From assembly GCF_016428595.1 (NCBI RefSeq), contig NZ_JAELVQ010000015.1, positions 1 to 64,000 of the forward strand: a stretch of 64,000 bases of DNA. The letters are read 5' to 3'. The position numbers and the translations under genes were made by a program. Numbering within the stretch: position 1 is the first letter of the stretch; the number at the start of each line of letters is the position of its first letter. Source of the DNA: Snuella sedimenti (GTDB lineage Bacteria > Bacteroidota > Bacteroidia > Flavobacteriales > Flavobacteriaceae). The notes below the pieces were generated by a model. It did no database searches and had not been told where the DNA came from. It worked only from the letters and a program-made list of their open reading frames with translations. Below are positions 26,287 through 35,429 of the stretch, piece by piece.

Positions 26287-27615
26287 CTAATCGACCGTTG
26301 TTGCATTTAGTTTTTTGCTCCATACCTCACCGTTAGGGTAACTATAGGTTTCTAGCGATTCTGGTTTCATGGTAATACTGTATCCTGGTTGTTTAGGTGG
26401 CATATAAGCCCCGTTTTTAATCACTACGGGCTCGAAAAAGTGCTCATGTAAATGGTCTACAAATTCAATAATTCGACCTTCTGTTGTTCCGCTTACAGCA
26501 ATATAATCAATCATAGATAAGTGTTGTACGTATTCACATAAACCTACACCTCCGGCATGCGGACATACGGGTACATTGTATTTGGCAGCGATGAGCAAAA
26601 TAGCTAATATTTCATTAACACCACCAACACGACAGCTATCTATTTGGCAAATTTGAAGCGCATTTGCTTGTATAAGTTGCTTAAAAATAACACGGTTTTG
26701 ACAGTGTTCGCCCGTTGCTACCTTTATGGGAGACACGGCCTTTGCTATTTTAGCATGTCCCAAAATATCATCTGGACTAGTGGGCTCTTCAATCCAATAC
26801 GGATTGAATTTTTTTAAGGAAGCCATATTTTCAATAGCCTCGTCTACATCCCATTTTTGGTTGGCATCCATCATTAATTGAAGGTCGTCACCAATTTCTT
26901 CACGAATAATGGCAGCACGACGCATATCGTCTTGTAAATCGGAGCCAACTTTTATTTTCATGTGTTTAAAACCTTCAGCTTTAGCTTCACGGCATAAACG
27001 GCGCATTTTCTCATCAGAATAGCCTAACCAGCCAGCCGAAGTAGTGTAAGCAGGATAACCATTTTCCAATAAATTCGCAATGCGTTCATGTTTAGTAGTT
27101 TCTTGCTTTTTTAATAACTCCAATGCTTCATTTGGTCTAATCGCATCGGTTATATAAGTGAAATCTATACAGGAAACAAATTCCTCTGGAGACATGTCGG
27201 CAATTAATCTCCATAGTGGTTTACCTGCTACTTTAGCATATAAATCCCAAACAGCATTTACTACAGCACCAGTAGCCAAATGTATAACGCCTTTTTCTGG
27301 GCCTAACCAGCGCAATTGGCTATCGCTTGTAATCATTTTCCAAAACGCACCCATGTTTTGCGTAAATGATTCTAAAGATTTGCCCACTACCAAATGCGAT
27401 AACGCATTGATGGCCGCTACACATAACTCGTTACCACGACCAATGGTAAATGTTAATCCATGTCCTTCAAACTCTGGGTGATTGGTCTTTAAAATAACAT
27501 ATGCAGCAGAATAATCTGGATCTGGATTCATGGCATCAGAACCATCCAAGGCATCACTTGTAGGGAACCTTACGTCCTTACTAAGCAACTCAGTTATTAT
27601 TATAGGTGTATTCAT
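26287..27615 (-). CDS. L-fuconate dehydratase (enolase superfamily)
   Basis: This enzyme dehydrates L-fuconate to 2-keto-3-deoxy-L-fuconate. The 442-residue protein matches the FucD group of the mandelate racemase-like enolases. It has Lys220 and Lys222 in HMKIKVGSDL, the metal ligands Asp250, Glu276 and Glu303 (MMDANQ, IEEPTSPDD, TGEH), and the catalytic His353 in CPHAGG. These sit two residues beyond the numbering I recall for the Xanthomonas enzyme. The N-terminal VRFPTSDALDGSDAMNPDPDYS is characteristic. It stands apart from the fucosidase cluster by 13 kb but should feed on its product. A possible -7 box (TAGTTTTG) lies on the minus strand at 27640-27647. Confidence 0.9.
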   Translation of the reverse strand: MNTPIIITELLSKDVRFPTSDALDGSDAMNPDPDYSAAYVILKTNHPEFEGHGLTFTIGRGNELCVAAINALSHLVVGKSLESFTQNMGAFWKMITSDSQLRWLGPEKGVIHLATGAVVNAVWDLYAKVAGKPLWRLIADMSPEEFVSCIDFTYITDAIRPNEALELLKKQETTKHERIANLLENGYPAYTTSAGWLGYSDEKMRRLCREAKAEGFKHMKIKVGSDLQDDMRRAAIIREEIGDDLQLMMDANQKWDVDEAIENMASLKKFNPYWIEEPTSPDDILGHAKIAKAVSPIKVATGEHCQNRVIFKQLIQANALQICQIDSCRVGGVNEILAILLIAAKYNVPVCPHAGGVGLCEYVQHLSMIDYIAVSGTTEGRIIEFVDHLHEHFFEPVVIKNGAYMPPKQPGYSITMKPESLETYSYPNGEVWSKKLNATTVD

Positions 27616-27973
27616 AATTTATTTAATAAGTGTCTATGGCAAAACTAGGGTATCTTTAAGATTGTTTCTACTAATTTAACAACTCTTGCTAATACTTTTT
27701 TTGCTTTTTAAACAAGTACGCTCGTACCATAGGTTTGTTGGTTATTTTATCGAAAAAATAAAGATAAAGCGTTACTTTTTACGGCTATTTTTATGTTTTA
27801 AAGAAAACTGGCTTATGTTTTTTCTTGTTTATTGGCTTTTGGTGAAATTTCAATAACATCTTATAACATCAAGGCTCATTGTTATTTCAAAATTGAATTT
27901 GATATGATAAAAGTCATATTTTAATAGTCCTGTATGGCTGAACTTTGTGTAAGAATTTAAAAGGTAAATCACA
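27616..27973. other. divergent intergenic region
   Basis: This 358-base AT-rich region separates the divergent L-fuconate dehydratase and YceI genes, so it must hold promoters for both. I see only the weak minus-strand -7 box at 27640-27647. The minus-strand frame 27850-28173 overlaps the YceI gene and is a shadow. Confidence 0.5.
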
Positions 27974-28555
27974 ATGAGGGAGTTTAAAAATATAAGTTCA
28001 GGTATTTGGAGTTTGCTAGTAACTTTCCTTTTTATAACACAAGTAAGCGCCCAAGAGTTTAGTTTAATAAATGGTGAATCTTCTTTAACAGTTTTTGGAA
28101 CTTCTAGTTTGCACGATTGGCATATAGAAGCAGAGGCACAAAGTGGTAGTATTGAGTTTAGAGATGCGAGCAATTGTGTGATAAAAGCTTGTCGGGTTAA
28201 AATAGTATCAGAGAGTTTGAAGAGCGGAAAGAGGTCTATGGATAAGAATACTTTTAAAGCTTTAAAAACAGATGATTATCCAAATGTGTTGTTTCAGTTA
28301 GTTGAGGTAAAAGAGTTGGAAGACAAGGGAAATGGCAAATTTAAGGTTAGAACTATAGGAGATTTAACAATTACAGGAGTTAAAAAGCGGTTAGATTTAG
28401 ATTTTATAGTTGAGATAACCGATGAAAAAGTGAGTTTAACAGGAGAAAAAAATATAAAAATGACAGACTTTAATATTGACCCGCCAACGGCATTGTTTGG
28501 AACGATCACAACAGGAAACGATTTAACCATAAAATTCACAACAATTTTTAGATAA
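27974..28555 (+). CDS. YceI-family periplasmic protein
   Basis: The 193-residue protein has a signal peptide (LLVTFLFITQVSAQ). The YceI lipocalin-like barrel has the pattern GTSSLHDWHIEAE, then MDKNTFKALKTDDYPNVLFQL, GDLTITGVKKRLDL and KMTDFNIDPPTALFGTITTG. YceI proteins bind isoprenoid or other lipids in the periplasm. It opens a group with a porin-like gene (34 bases later) and a second YceI gene, suggesting joint work on a hydrophobic ligand at the envelope. This role is inference. Confidence 0.87.
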   Translation: MREFKNISSGIWSLLVTFLFITQVSAQEFSLINGESSLTVFGTSSLHDWHIEAEAQSGSIEFRDASNCVIKACRVKIVSESLKSGKRSMDKNTFKALKTDDYPNVLFQLVEVKELEDKGNGKFKVRTIGDLTITGVKKRLDLDFIVEITDEKVSLTGEKNIKMTDFNIDPPTALFGTITTGNDLTIKFTTIFR

Positions 28556-28589
28556 ACAATAGAATAACTTAATACTAAATTTAAATATC

Positions 28590-29870
28590 ATGAAATCAAT
28601 TTTAAAAAGATCAATGTTATTGATAGCCATATTAACCGGATTTAGTTTTTATGCGCAAAACAGAAGTTTAGATAACTATAGGGATCCAGACCAACGAGGC
28701 GTTAATGTCTTTGAGCCAGCTAAGGATACTGTTTCTACATATGATGGGGTTAAGGTAAGACTTGGAGGGGCTTCTACATTACAATTCCAAGCCTTGTCAC
28801 AGGAAAATTCAAATAGCGACATTACACTTACAGATTTAGGATCTAATTTTAACCTAGCAACAGCAAACTTAGATTTAGATGTCGCTTTATATGATGGTGT
28901 TAGAATGCATTTGCGTACCTATTTGTCTTCACAACATCACACAGAAGCCTATGTTAAAGGCGGGTATATCCAAATAGATAAATTAGACTTTATCAGTGAA
29001 GGGTTTGCAGAAGATCTAATGAAGTACGTTAGAATTAAAATTGGACATATGGAAAATAACTATGGTGATGGTCACTTTAGAAGAAGTGATAACGCCATGG
29101 CATTACACAATCCTTTTGTTGGGAATTACATTATGGATGCCTTTACTACCGAAGTAGGAGCAGAGGTATATTATCTTAATAAAGGTTGGTTAGGTATGCT
29201 CGGATTAACTAACGGGAAATTAAATCAAAATGTAACCGATAAAGATCAAACAAGCCCATCGTTTTTAGCAAAGTTTGGATATGATAAACAAGTTAATGAT
29301 GACTTCCGTTTCCGTTTAACAGGATCGTTATTCCACAGTGCTCATAATAATGCCAGAGGTATCTACCTTTATAGCGGTGATAGAGCAGGATCTCGTTATT
29401 ATACTGTAATGAATGGAAAAGATATTAATGGGGACGCTGTAGGGGACAGTTTTAGAGCAGGTAGAATCAATCCAGACTTAAAAAATGAGATGACAGCCTT
29501 CATGATCAACCCATTCTTAAAATATAAAGGATTGGAATTCTTCGGAATTATTGAATCAGCCAAAGGTAAAAAAGTTAGTGAAACCAACGATAGAACTTGG
29601 AATCAAGTATCAGGTGAGTTGCTTTACAGATTCGGAAATAAAGAAAACTTATACTTAGGAACACGTTATAATACCGTTAATGGTGAGTTAGCAAGTGGAG
29701 ATGATGTTACTGTAAACAGATTCCAATTAACAGCAGGTTGGTTTATGACCAAGAATATCTTAATGAAAGCTGAGTATGTTAACCAAGAATATAACGATTA
29801 TCCTAATTCCGATATTCATTATGAAGGTAAGTTTAATGGTTTAGTTTTAGAAGCAGCCATTAGTTTTTAA
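28590..29870 (+). CDS. porin-like outer-membrane beta-barrel protein
   Basis: The 426-residue protein has a signal peptide (LLIAILTGFSFYAQ). A mature barrel follows, starting GGASTLQFQALSQ and rich in alternating aromatic strands (YDGVRMHLRTYLSSQ, KYVRIKIGHMENNYGDGHFRRSDN, LYLGTRYNTVNGEL). It ends in a terminal phenylalanine (LVLEAAISF), the barrel-insertion signal. It resembles carbohydrate or phosphate-selective porins. Its position between two YceI genes is notable. The substrate is unknown. Confidence 0.75.
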   Translation: MKSILKRSMLLIAILTGFSFYAQNRSLDNYRDPDQRGVNVFEPAKDTVSTYDGVKVRLGGASTLQFQALSQENSNSDITLTDLGSNFNLATANLDLDVALYDGVRMHLRTYLSSQHHTEAYVKGGYIQIDKLDFISEGFAEDLMKYVRIKIGHMENNYGDGHFRRSDNAMALHNPFVGNYIMDAFTTEVGAEVYYLNKGWLGMLGLTNGKLNQNVTDKDQTSPSFLAKFGYDKQVNDDFRFRLTGSLFHSAHNNARGIYLYSGDRAGSRYYTVMNGKDINGDAVGDSFRAGRINPDLKNEMTAFMINPFLKYKGLEFFGIIESAKGKKVSETNDRTWNQVSGELLYRFGNKENLYLGTRYNTVNGELASGDDVTVNRFQLTAGWFMTKNILMKAEYVNQEYNDYPNSDIHYEGKFNGLVLEAAISF

Positions 29871-29901
29871 AATGTAATAGTGAATAAACTAATAATTAGT
29901 A

Positions 29902-29950
29902 AAGCCTCTGGGTAATATGACTGTAATTTGGCATATGTTCAGGGGCTCAT
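29902..29950 (+). terminator. possible terminator after the porin gene
   Basis: Arms AGCCTCTG and CAGGGGCT (one G-U) enclose a loop that has a further ATATG/CATAT pairing. A T-rich run (ATTTTTTAG) follows. The long loop lowers confidence. Confidence 0.45.
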
Positions 29951-29974
29951 TTTTTAGAATCAGATCGAAAATAG

Positions 29975-29982
29975 TAACTTTG
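29975..29982 (+). promoter_or_regulatory. candidate -7 box of the second YceI gene
   Basis: TAACTTTG matches TAnnTTTG about 95 bases before the chosen start at 30077. No TTG is found at the expected -33 distance. Confidence 0.35.
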
Positions 29983-30076
29983 TTAGTGTAACAACTGATG
30001 GTAAAGGTGAAATGAACATTCATAAATTTCATTCGGTAGCCAGGTCTGATAATTGAGAAGCAAAAGAAATAAACAG

Positions 30077-30652
30077 ATGAAGCGGATTGTTTTTATAGTT
30101 ATAATTATGACATTGTTGGCTTTTACGGAAAAGAGGAATACAACCTTGGTTGTTATAACACATGAAAGCTCCCTGTTTGTAAAAGGATCTACCAACATTA
30201 ATAGTTTTACATGTTATTATAATATTAATCAATTGGTAAAACCAATTCCTGTTTTTTTTGAAAAAAAGGATGGTAAAATCGTTTTTACTAAAGCAACCCT
30301 GATTTTAGACAATGTGCATTTCGATTGTGGTCATAAAGGTATGAACAATGATTTTCAAGAGTTGTTGAAATCAGAAATGTATCCTCAAATATTCCTTACC
30401 CTAAAGGGAATTAAAAAAGGCACATTAAATAAAAACATTGTTCAAGCAGATTTGGATTTAAACATAGCAGGTGTTACAAGATCGTATACAGTTCCTGTTA
30501 AATTGGATGCAGGTAAAAGTATGAATGTTGAAGGGATCTTGAATTTAAGGATTAGTGATTTTAACCTAGAACCACCCAAAAAATTTCTGGGTTTAGTGGT
30601 GGTGAAAGATGCCATTGAAATCAATTTTCAACTTCAACTTAAAGAAATATAA
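30077..30652 (+). CDS. second YceI-family protein
   Basis: A 191-residue protein from the ATG at 30077; the frame extends to a TTG at 30053, but the ATG gives a better signal segment (KRIVFIVIIMTLLAF). The YceI pattern is kept: SSLFVKGSTNINSFTCYYN, then MNNDFQELLKSEMYPQIFLTL, DLNIAGVTRSYTVPV and ISDFNLEPPKKFLGLVVVKD. It is diverged from the first YceI protein and has a longer N-terminal strand region. It probably forms a functional set with the upstream YceI and porin genes, though a candidate terminator and its own -7 box separate them. Confidence 0.82.
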   Translation: MKRIVFIVIIMTLLAFTEKRNTTLVVITHESSLFVKGSTNINSFTCYYNINQLVKPIPVFFEKKDGKIVFTKATLILDNVHFDCGHKGMNNDFQELLKSEMYPQIFLTLKGIKKGTLNKNIVQADLDLNIAGVTRSYTVPVKLDAGKSMNVEGILNLRISDFNLEPPKKFLGLVVVKDAIEINFQLQLKEI

Positions 30653-30659
30653 CTTCTAA

Positions 30660-30820
30660 GAGACTGTTTAAAATTCGTTTTTGAAATTAGTTATAGGTCA
30701 TTTTTTTGCCAATTAAGGCTTTTAAACCGGAGTTTAGCAGCGCTAAATGAGGATTTTCATAACGAAAAGTGGTGAAAAAAGGGGGATAACAAAACCAAAA
30801 GGTGGAATTTAAACAGTCTC
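30660..30820. mobile_element. 161-bp MITE, copy 1
   Basis: The element starts GAGACTGTTTAAA and ends TTTAAACAGTCTC, perfect terminal inverted repeats. It is flanked by a 3-bp target duplication TAA (30657-30659 and 30821-30823). Inside lies a TTTAGCAGCGCTAAA hairpin. It contains no coding frame. It is nearly identical along its full 161 bp to the copy at 40398-40558. It lies between the second YceI gene and mtaB. Confidence 0.88.
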
Positions 30821-30843
30821 TAAAAGATTCTTGTCTTTTTTAT

Positions 30844-30851
30844 TAACTTTG
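30844..30851 (+). promoter_or_regulatory. candidate -7 box of mtaB
   Basis: TAACTTTG matches TAnnTTTG 18 bases before the mtaB start. The expected -33 position would fall right at the MITE boundary (about 30822), so the element's insertion may have changed the promoter. Confidence 0.4.
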
Positions 30852-30869
30852 TAGCCTTTAATTAATTAG

Positions 30870-32216
30870 ATGGGCACTAGAAAAAAAGTAGCATTTTATA
30901 CATTAGGATGTAAATTGAATTTTTCTGAAACTTCAACGATAGCAAGGGGATTTACTAACGAAGGTTTTGATCGTGTAGATTTTTCAGAAAAGGCAGATAT
31001 TTATGTTATTAATACCTGTTCGGTAACCGAAAATGCCGACAAACGCTTTAAATCTATAGTAAAGCAAGCGCATAAAAGCAATCCAGATGCTTTTGTTGCG
31101 GCAATTGGTTGTTATGCGCAACTTAAGCCACATGAATTGGCAGATGTTAATGGTGTAGATTTGGTTCTTGGTGCTACCGAAAAGTTTAATTTAACAAGTT
31201 ATATAAACGATTTATTAAATCAGCCGAACCGTAATCGAGGCATAGGAGAGGTGCATTCCTGCGATATTGAAGACGCCGATTTTTATGTAGGTTCCTATTC
31301 AATAGGCGATCGTACCCGAGCCTTTTTAAAGGTACAGGATGGCTGTGATTATAAATGTACTTACTGTACTATTCCTTTGGCACGAGGTATTTCAAGAAGT
31401 GACAGCTTGAAGAATGTATTGCAAAATGCCAGGGAGATATCTGAACAAAACATTAAAGAGATCGTTTTAACAGGTGTTAACATTGGTGATTATGGTAAAG
31501 GAGAGTTTGGAAATAAAAAACACGAGCACACCTTTTTTGAACTTGTTCAGGCTTTAGATATGGTTGATGGCATTGAACGTTTGCGTATTTCGTCTATAGA
31601 ACCTAATTTGTTAAAGAATGAAACGATAGACTTTGTTTCGTCAAGTAAGTCTTTTGTGCCACATTTTCACATTCCGTTACAAAGTGGTAGCAATACCATT
31701 CTTAAAAAAATGAAACGCCGCTATATGCGTGAATTATATGTAGATCGTGTATCGAGAATAAGGGAGGTAATGCCACATGCCTGTATTGGTGTAGATGTTA
31801 TTGTTGGATTTCCGGGGGAAACAGATACACATTTTCTTGAAACCTATAATTTTTTAAACACGCTCGATATTTCTTATTTACATGTGTTCACCTATTCTGA
31901 ACGCGATAACACCGAAGCAGTTGGAATGGATGGTGTAGTACCAATGAAGGTCAGGAGTAAGCGAAGTAAGATGCTACGCGGTTTATCGGTTAAAAAGCGT
32001 CGCGCATTTTATGAAAGTCAATTAGGAAGCTTCCGTAAAGTGCTCTTCGAAAGTGAAAATAAGGAAGGATATATCCATGGCTTTACAGAAAACTATGTAA
32101 AGGTAAAAACACCGTGGAATCCAGAATTAGTAAATACGTTACATGATATTGAATTAACCAAAATTGATGACGACGGTTTGGTTCGATTTGAGTTCGCAAA
32201 TGTATATTGCAGCTAG
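30870..32216 (+). CDS. mtaB: tRNA t6A37 methylthiotransferase
   Basis: MtaB converts t6A at position 37 of ANN-decoding tRNAs to ms2t6A using radical SAM chemistry. The 448-residue protein has the N-terminal UPF0004 cysteines (LGCKLNFSET, NTCSVTENAD, IGCYAQLKP). It also has the radical-SAM cluster CDYKCTYC followed by TIPLARG, and a C-terminal TRAM-like beta domain. The sequence RKKVAFYTLGCKLNFSE favours MtaB over MiaB or RimO. It stands alone after the MITE. Confidence 0.92.
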   Translation: MGTRKKVAFYTLGCKLNFSETSTIARGFTNEGFDRVDFSEKADIYVINTCSVTENADKRFKSIVKQAHKSNPDAFVAAIGCYAQLKPHELADVNGVDLVLGATEKFNLTSYINDLLNQPNRNRGIGEVHSCDIEDADFYVGSYSIGDRTRAFLKVQDGCDYKCTYCTIPLARGISRSDSLKNVLQNAREISEQNIKEIVLTGVNIGDYGKGEFGNKKHEHTFFELVQALDMVDGIERLRISSIEPNLLKNETIDFVSSSKSFVPHFHIPLQSGSNTILKKMKRRYMRELYVDRVSRIREVMPHACIGVDVIVGFPGETDTHFLETYNFLNTLDISYLHVFTYSERDNTEAVGMDGVVPMKVRSKRSKMLRGLSVKKRRAFYESQLGSFRKVLFESENKEGYIHGFTENYVKVKTPWNPELVNTLHDIELTKIDDDGLVRFEFANVYCS

Positions 32217-32324
32217 TTTACACTATTGATTTACAGGTTTAACCGAATTTTGTACATCTTACCCGATTTTTTGTACAAATAACGTATTGACTTTTATTTT
32301 TACTTCATATAATCCCCAAATTGT

Positions 32325-32858
32325 ATGAAAAAATTAGTTTCAATATGTTACTTAGCCTGTTTGTTGGTATTCTTTTCTAGTTGTAGTAGTGATGATGTCG
32401 ATGTTGCTCTTGAAGGAACTTGGAATCTGTCCGCTTGGCAGGTAAACACCCCAATGGATTTAAATAGTGATGGTGTAAAAAGTACTAACCTACTAACAGA
32501 GTTTGGTTATTTAAATAATTCAACTTTAGTCATTACCGACAATTTTAACGGAAGTATTTTTTATTCGGCATTACATGTTTCATTTAATGCTGTGGCAGAA
32601 GGTGAAATGTTGACTTTCATGTCTACTTCGGTTACAGATTCAGATAATGCACCACTCCCTTTTACTTATACCAAAAGTGATAATACTATTGTTGTCGATG
32701 CAGATATTACACTTAATAAAGTTGGAGGTAGCTCGGTTTTAACATTTAAAGATAATACGCTTACAATGGAAGTTGCTAACGGGTTTGTGGTTAAGGATAG
32801 TGAAACGTCAGAAACTATTCTTTCTCAAGACGTGACCTATGTATTCACAAAAGGATAA
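32325..32858 (+). CDS. lipocalin-like lipoprotein
   Basis: The 177-residue protein has a lipoprotein signal (LLVFFSSC, Cys20) followed by an acidic SSDDVD linker. The mature domain begins LEGTWNLSAWQV and continues in short beta-strands (TLVITDNFNGSIFYSAL, SSVLTFKDNTLTMEV). This resembles the small lipocalin-like or META-like lipoproteins of Bacteroidota. The function is unknown. Confidence 0.7.
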   Translation: MKKLVSICYLACLLVFFSSCSSDDVDVALEGTWNLSAWQVNTPMDLNSDGVKSTNLLTEFGYLNNSTLVITDNFNGSIFYSALHVSFNAVAEGEMLTFMSTSVTDSDNAPLPFTYTKSDNTIVVDADITLNKVGGSSVLTFKDNTLTMEVANGFVVKDSETSETILSQDVTYVFTKG

Positions 32859-33057
32859 GATTGTGTGCTTCTCGTTACACCAATTTAAAAAAAAATGATG
32901 TTTTTTGTATGCTGACAAAAGGCATATATTATGTGCGTAAACTTAAATTTGAATAAGAATTAGTCTGCTCTTAGGAATATATTAGGCATCAATAAACAAC
33001 CTTTGCTTCCAATAAGCAGAGGGCTTTTCCGTACTAGACTATTTTAAGTAAAACAGC

Positions 33058-33354
33058 TTAAATCCTTACGCCTACCGGTAGCATTCGTTTGTATTTTCTA
33101 TTGCTTCTAACAAATTTAGCAATTTCAGGGCTTGTAGGGACAACACTTAAATTACGGTCTTCGATGTGTTTAAAAACAGCAGATAGAAATTCTTTACTAA
33201 AACCTTCGTCATTAATTTCTTCAGGAATAACAAGCTTTGTTAAAAAAATTTTGCGCTCTTGCAAGGAGTATTCAATTTTAGCTAAATGATCATCAACTTT
33301 AATTTCAAATTGGCGTAAGAAATCATTGTCTATTAATTCTGCAGCATCAATCAT
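33058..33354 (-). CDS. small GNAT-fold acetyltransferase-like protein
   Basis: The 98-residue protein resembles the short GNAT (YidJ/NATD1-like) family. It has strands AKIEYSLQERKIFLTKLVIPEE, then EGFSKEFLSAVFKHIEDRNLSVVPTSPEIAKFVRSN. The last part corresponds to the CoA-binding helix and the conserved CPxxxxF-like segment, but the usual cysteine is replaced by threonine-serine. Substrate is unknown. Confidence 0.7.
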   Translation of the reverse strand: MIDAAELIDNDFLRQFEIKVDDHLAKIEYSLQERKIFLTKLVIPEEINDEGFSKEFLSAVFKHIEDRNLSVVPTSPEIAKFVRSNRKYKRMLPVGVRI

Positions 33355-33549
33355 GGTGTGTATATGTTTTATTTCAATGGAATATTAATAGTGAGGACTA
33401 TTTTATTAGCTTTGTGGTACAAATTTACAAAAAAAAAGTATCATTCTAAAGGAGAATTTAAGTTAATGCCTTATTAAATAAACTATTAGGTGCATTTTTA
33501 TGCTTAAAGTGAAGTAGCTTTTATCGTTTGTGAAAATTTATTAGAATAA

Positions 33550-34218
33550 ATGCCACAAGAGACAATTCATGTTTATTTGATGCCGGGCATGGCTGCCAGT
33601 CCAGTTATTTTTGAGCATATTAAATTGCCCGAGGATCGGTTTAAAATCCATTGGCTAGAATGGATAATGCCTTTAAGCAATAATGAATCGCTTTATGATT
33701 ATGCCTTGCGAGTTTCTAGAAACATAAAACACGATGATATTGTATTATTAGGTGTGTCATTTGGAGGTGTCTTGGTTCAAGAAATTAGTAAACATGTCAA
33801 GGTTAAAAAGCTAATTATAGTTTCGAGTGTGAAAACTGTTAGGGAGTTACCTGTGCAAATGTTGTTGGCATGTAAAACAAAAGCTTACAAGTTAATCCCG
33901 ACACAATTGGCTGCGAATATAGATGTACTAGCAAAATATGCTTTTGGAAGTAGCGTTGCAAAGCGAATGGATTTATATAAAAAATACTTATCTGTTAACG
34001 ATCCAGAGTATTTAAGTTGGGCCATTAAGAATATGGTGTGTTGGAAGCAAGAGTCTTTTCAAGATGATATAGTGCATATTCATGGCGATAATGATGCAGT
34101 ATTTCCAATAAAAAATATTGAAACGTGTATTACAGTAAAAAATGGTTCGCATATAATGATTATCAATAAATATAAGTGGTTTAACGAGCATTTGCCGGAA
34201 ATCATTTTAAATACTTAA
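33550..34218 (+). CDS. alpha/beta hydrolase
   Basis: The 222-residue cytoplasmic protein has the oxyanion region LMPGMAASPVIF and the nucleophile elbow GVSFGG (Ser70). The acid and base lie near HGDNDAVFP and GSHIMII. The family is broad, with esterases and lipases, and no substrate can be named. It is 45 bases ahead of a lytic transglycosylase gene and may be cotranscribed with it. Confidence 0.8.
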   Translation: MPQETIHVYLMPGMAASPVIFEHIKLPEDRFKIHWLEWIMPLSNNESLYDYALRVSRNIKHDDIVLLGVSFGGVLVQEISKHVKVKKLIIVSSVKTVRELPVQMLLACKTKAYKLIPTQLAANIDVLAKYAFGSSVAKRMDLYKKYLSVNDPEYLSWAIKNMVCWKQESFQDDIVHIHGDNDAVFPIKNIETCITVKNGSHIMIINKYKWFNEHLPEIILNT

Positions 34219-34263
34219 TGGGCTCTTTCAATTATTTTTTTTAATTTTATACAAAACTTTTTA

Positions 34264-35193
34264 ATGATGAAGATAGTAGAAAAAGCACTGGCGTTTGTGG
34301 GATTATTAAGTTTATCTGCCTTGTTTATTTATGCATTACAAGACGCTCCTACCGATGAGAATTTTGAAACAAAACTCATAAACGATTATAACGTTTATGC
34401 ATTACAGGTACCCGAAAATTTAGACTTTGCTGGTGAGCCTATGCCTTTAAAGAACCCTGATATTCTGGAACGTATGGATAGGGAGTTATTGGTTAATACT
34501 TATTGGCAGTCTAATGGTTTGCTTATGTTCAAAAGAGCTAAAAAATACTTTCCGGTTATGGAACCCATTCTGGCAAAGTATGGTGTGCCCGATGATTTTA
34601 AGTATTTAGCAGTGATAGAAAGCGGTTTGACCAATGCTGTATCGCCGGCAGGAGCCAGGGGAGTATGGCAAATCATGAAGTCTACTGGAAGAGAAAATGG
34701 CTTAGAAATTAACACGAATGTAGACGAAAGGTACAACTTAGAGAAAGCAACCGAAGTCGCTTGCAAATACCTATTAAAATCGAAAGAACAACTGGGGTCT
34801 TGGACACTGGCAGCAGCAGCATATAATGCAGGAAACGCAGGTGTCTCAAGACGTTTAAGTGAACAGAATGTTGCTAGTTATTATGATTTATTATTAGGAG
34901 AAGAAACCGGGCGTTACCTCTTTAGAATAGTAGCATTGAAAGAAATTTTAACACATCCTACAAAGTATGGTTTTAATTTCAGGGAGAAAGATTTGTATAG
35001 CAATGTGCCAACATATAAAGTTGAGGTCGATACTGCTGTAACCAATTTTTCAAAGTTTGCCGAAAACTTTGGGATCAATTATAAAATTCTAAAGCTTCAT
35101 AACCCTTGGTTAAGAGAAGGCCACCTTAATAACAAGTCCAGAAAGCAATATTTTATCGATATTCCCAAAGAGGGGTATTATGATGTACAGTAA
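34264..35193 (+). CDS. membrane-bound lytic murein transglycosylase (MltD-like)
   Basis: The protein has 309 residues and an N-terminal hydrophobic anchor (residues 9-24). A soluble lytic transglycosylase domain follows, with the catalytic glutamate Glu119 in YLAVIESGLTNAVSPAGARGVWQIM. AAAAYNAGNAGVSR is also conserved. It cleaves the glycan strands of peptidoglycan. The C-terminal region (about 255-309) resembles a degenerate LysM-like segment (YKVEVDTAVTNFSKFAENFGINYKIL). Confidence 0.88.
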   Translation: MMKIVEKALAFVGLLSLSALFIYALQDAPTDENFETKLINDYNVYALQVPENLDFAGEPMPLKNPDILERMDRELLVNTYWQSNGLLMFKRAKKYFPVMEPILAKYGVPDDFKYLAVIESGLTNAVSPAGARGVWQIMKSTGRENGLEINTNVDERYNLEKATEVACKYLLKSKEQLGSWTLAAAAYNAGNAGVSRRLSEQNVASYYDLLLGEETGRYLFRIVALKEILTHPTKYGFNFREKDLYSNVPTYKVEVDTAVTNFSKFAENFGINYKILKLHNPWLREGHLNNKSRKQYFIDIPKEGYYDVQ

Positions 35194-35278
35194 ACTAACT
35201 CGATGAAAGTACACGAAGCATTTAAATCTCGATTATCGAGTAAATCTGGAAATGCTTGAACTAGTTCTGTAAAAATAT

Positions 35279-35306
35279 AAGCTGTCTAATTTTAGGCAGC
35301 TTTTTT
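35279..35306 (+). terminator. terminator of the transglycosylase gene
   Basis: Arms AAGCTGTCTA (35279-35288) and TAGGCAGCTT (35293-35302) pair with one G-U and are followed by a T-run. It lies about 85 bases past the transglycosylase stop. Confidence 0.7.
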
Positions 35307-35429
35307 ATTTGTTTTGATGTGCTTCTAAAAGATATTGATAGGTAACTATCATACCCAGCATTGGTCTTCAAACATTTTATACTTTATAAGATTCAAAAAA
35401 ATGAAATCAAAAGACCGAAGTATCTAGAA

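Noticed and set aside
27850-28173. 107-residue minus-strand frame across the YceI start
   Set aside because: It overlaps the signal peptide region of the YceI gene and shows no family match.
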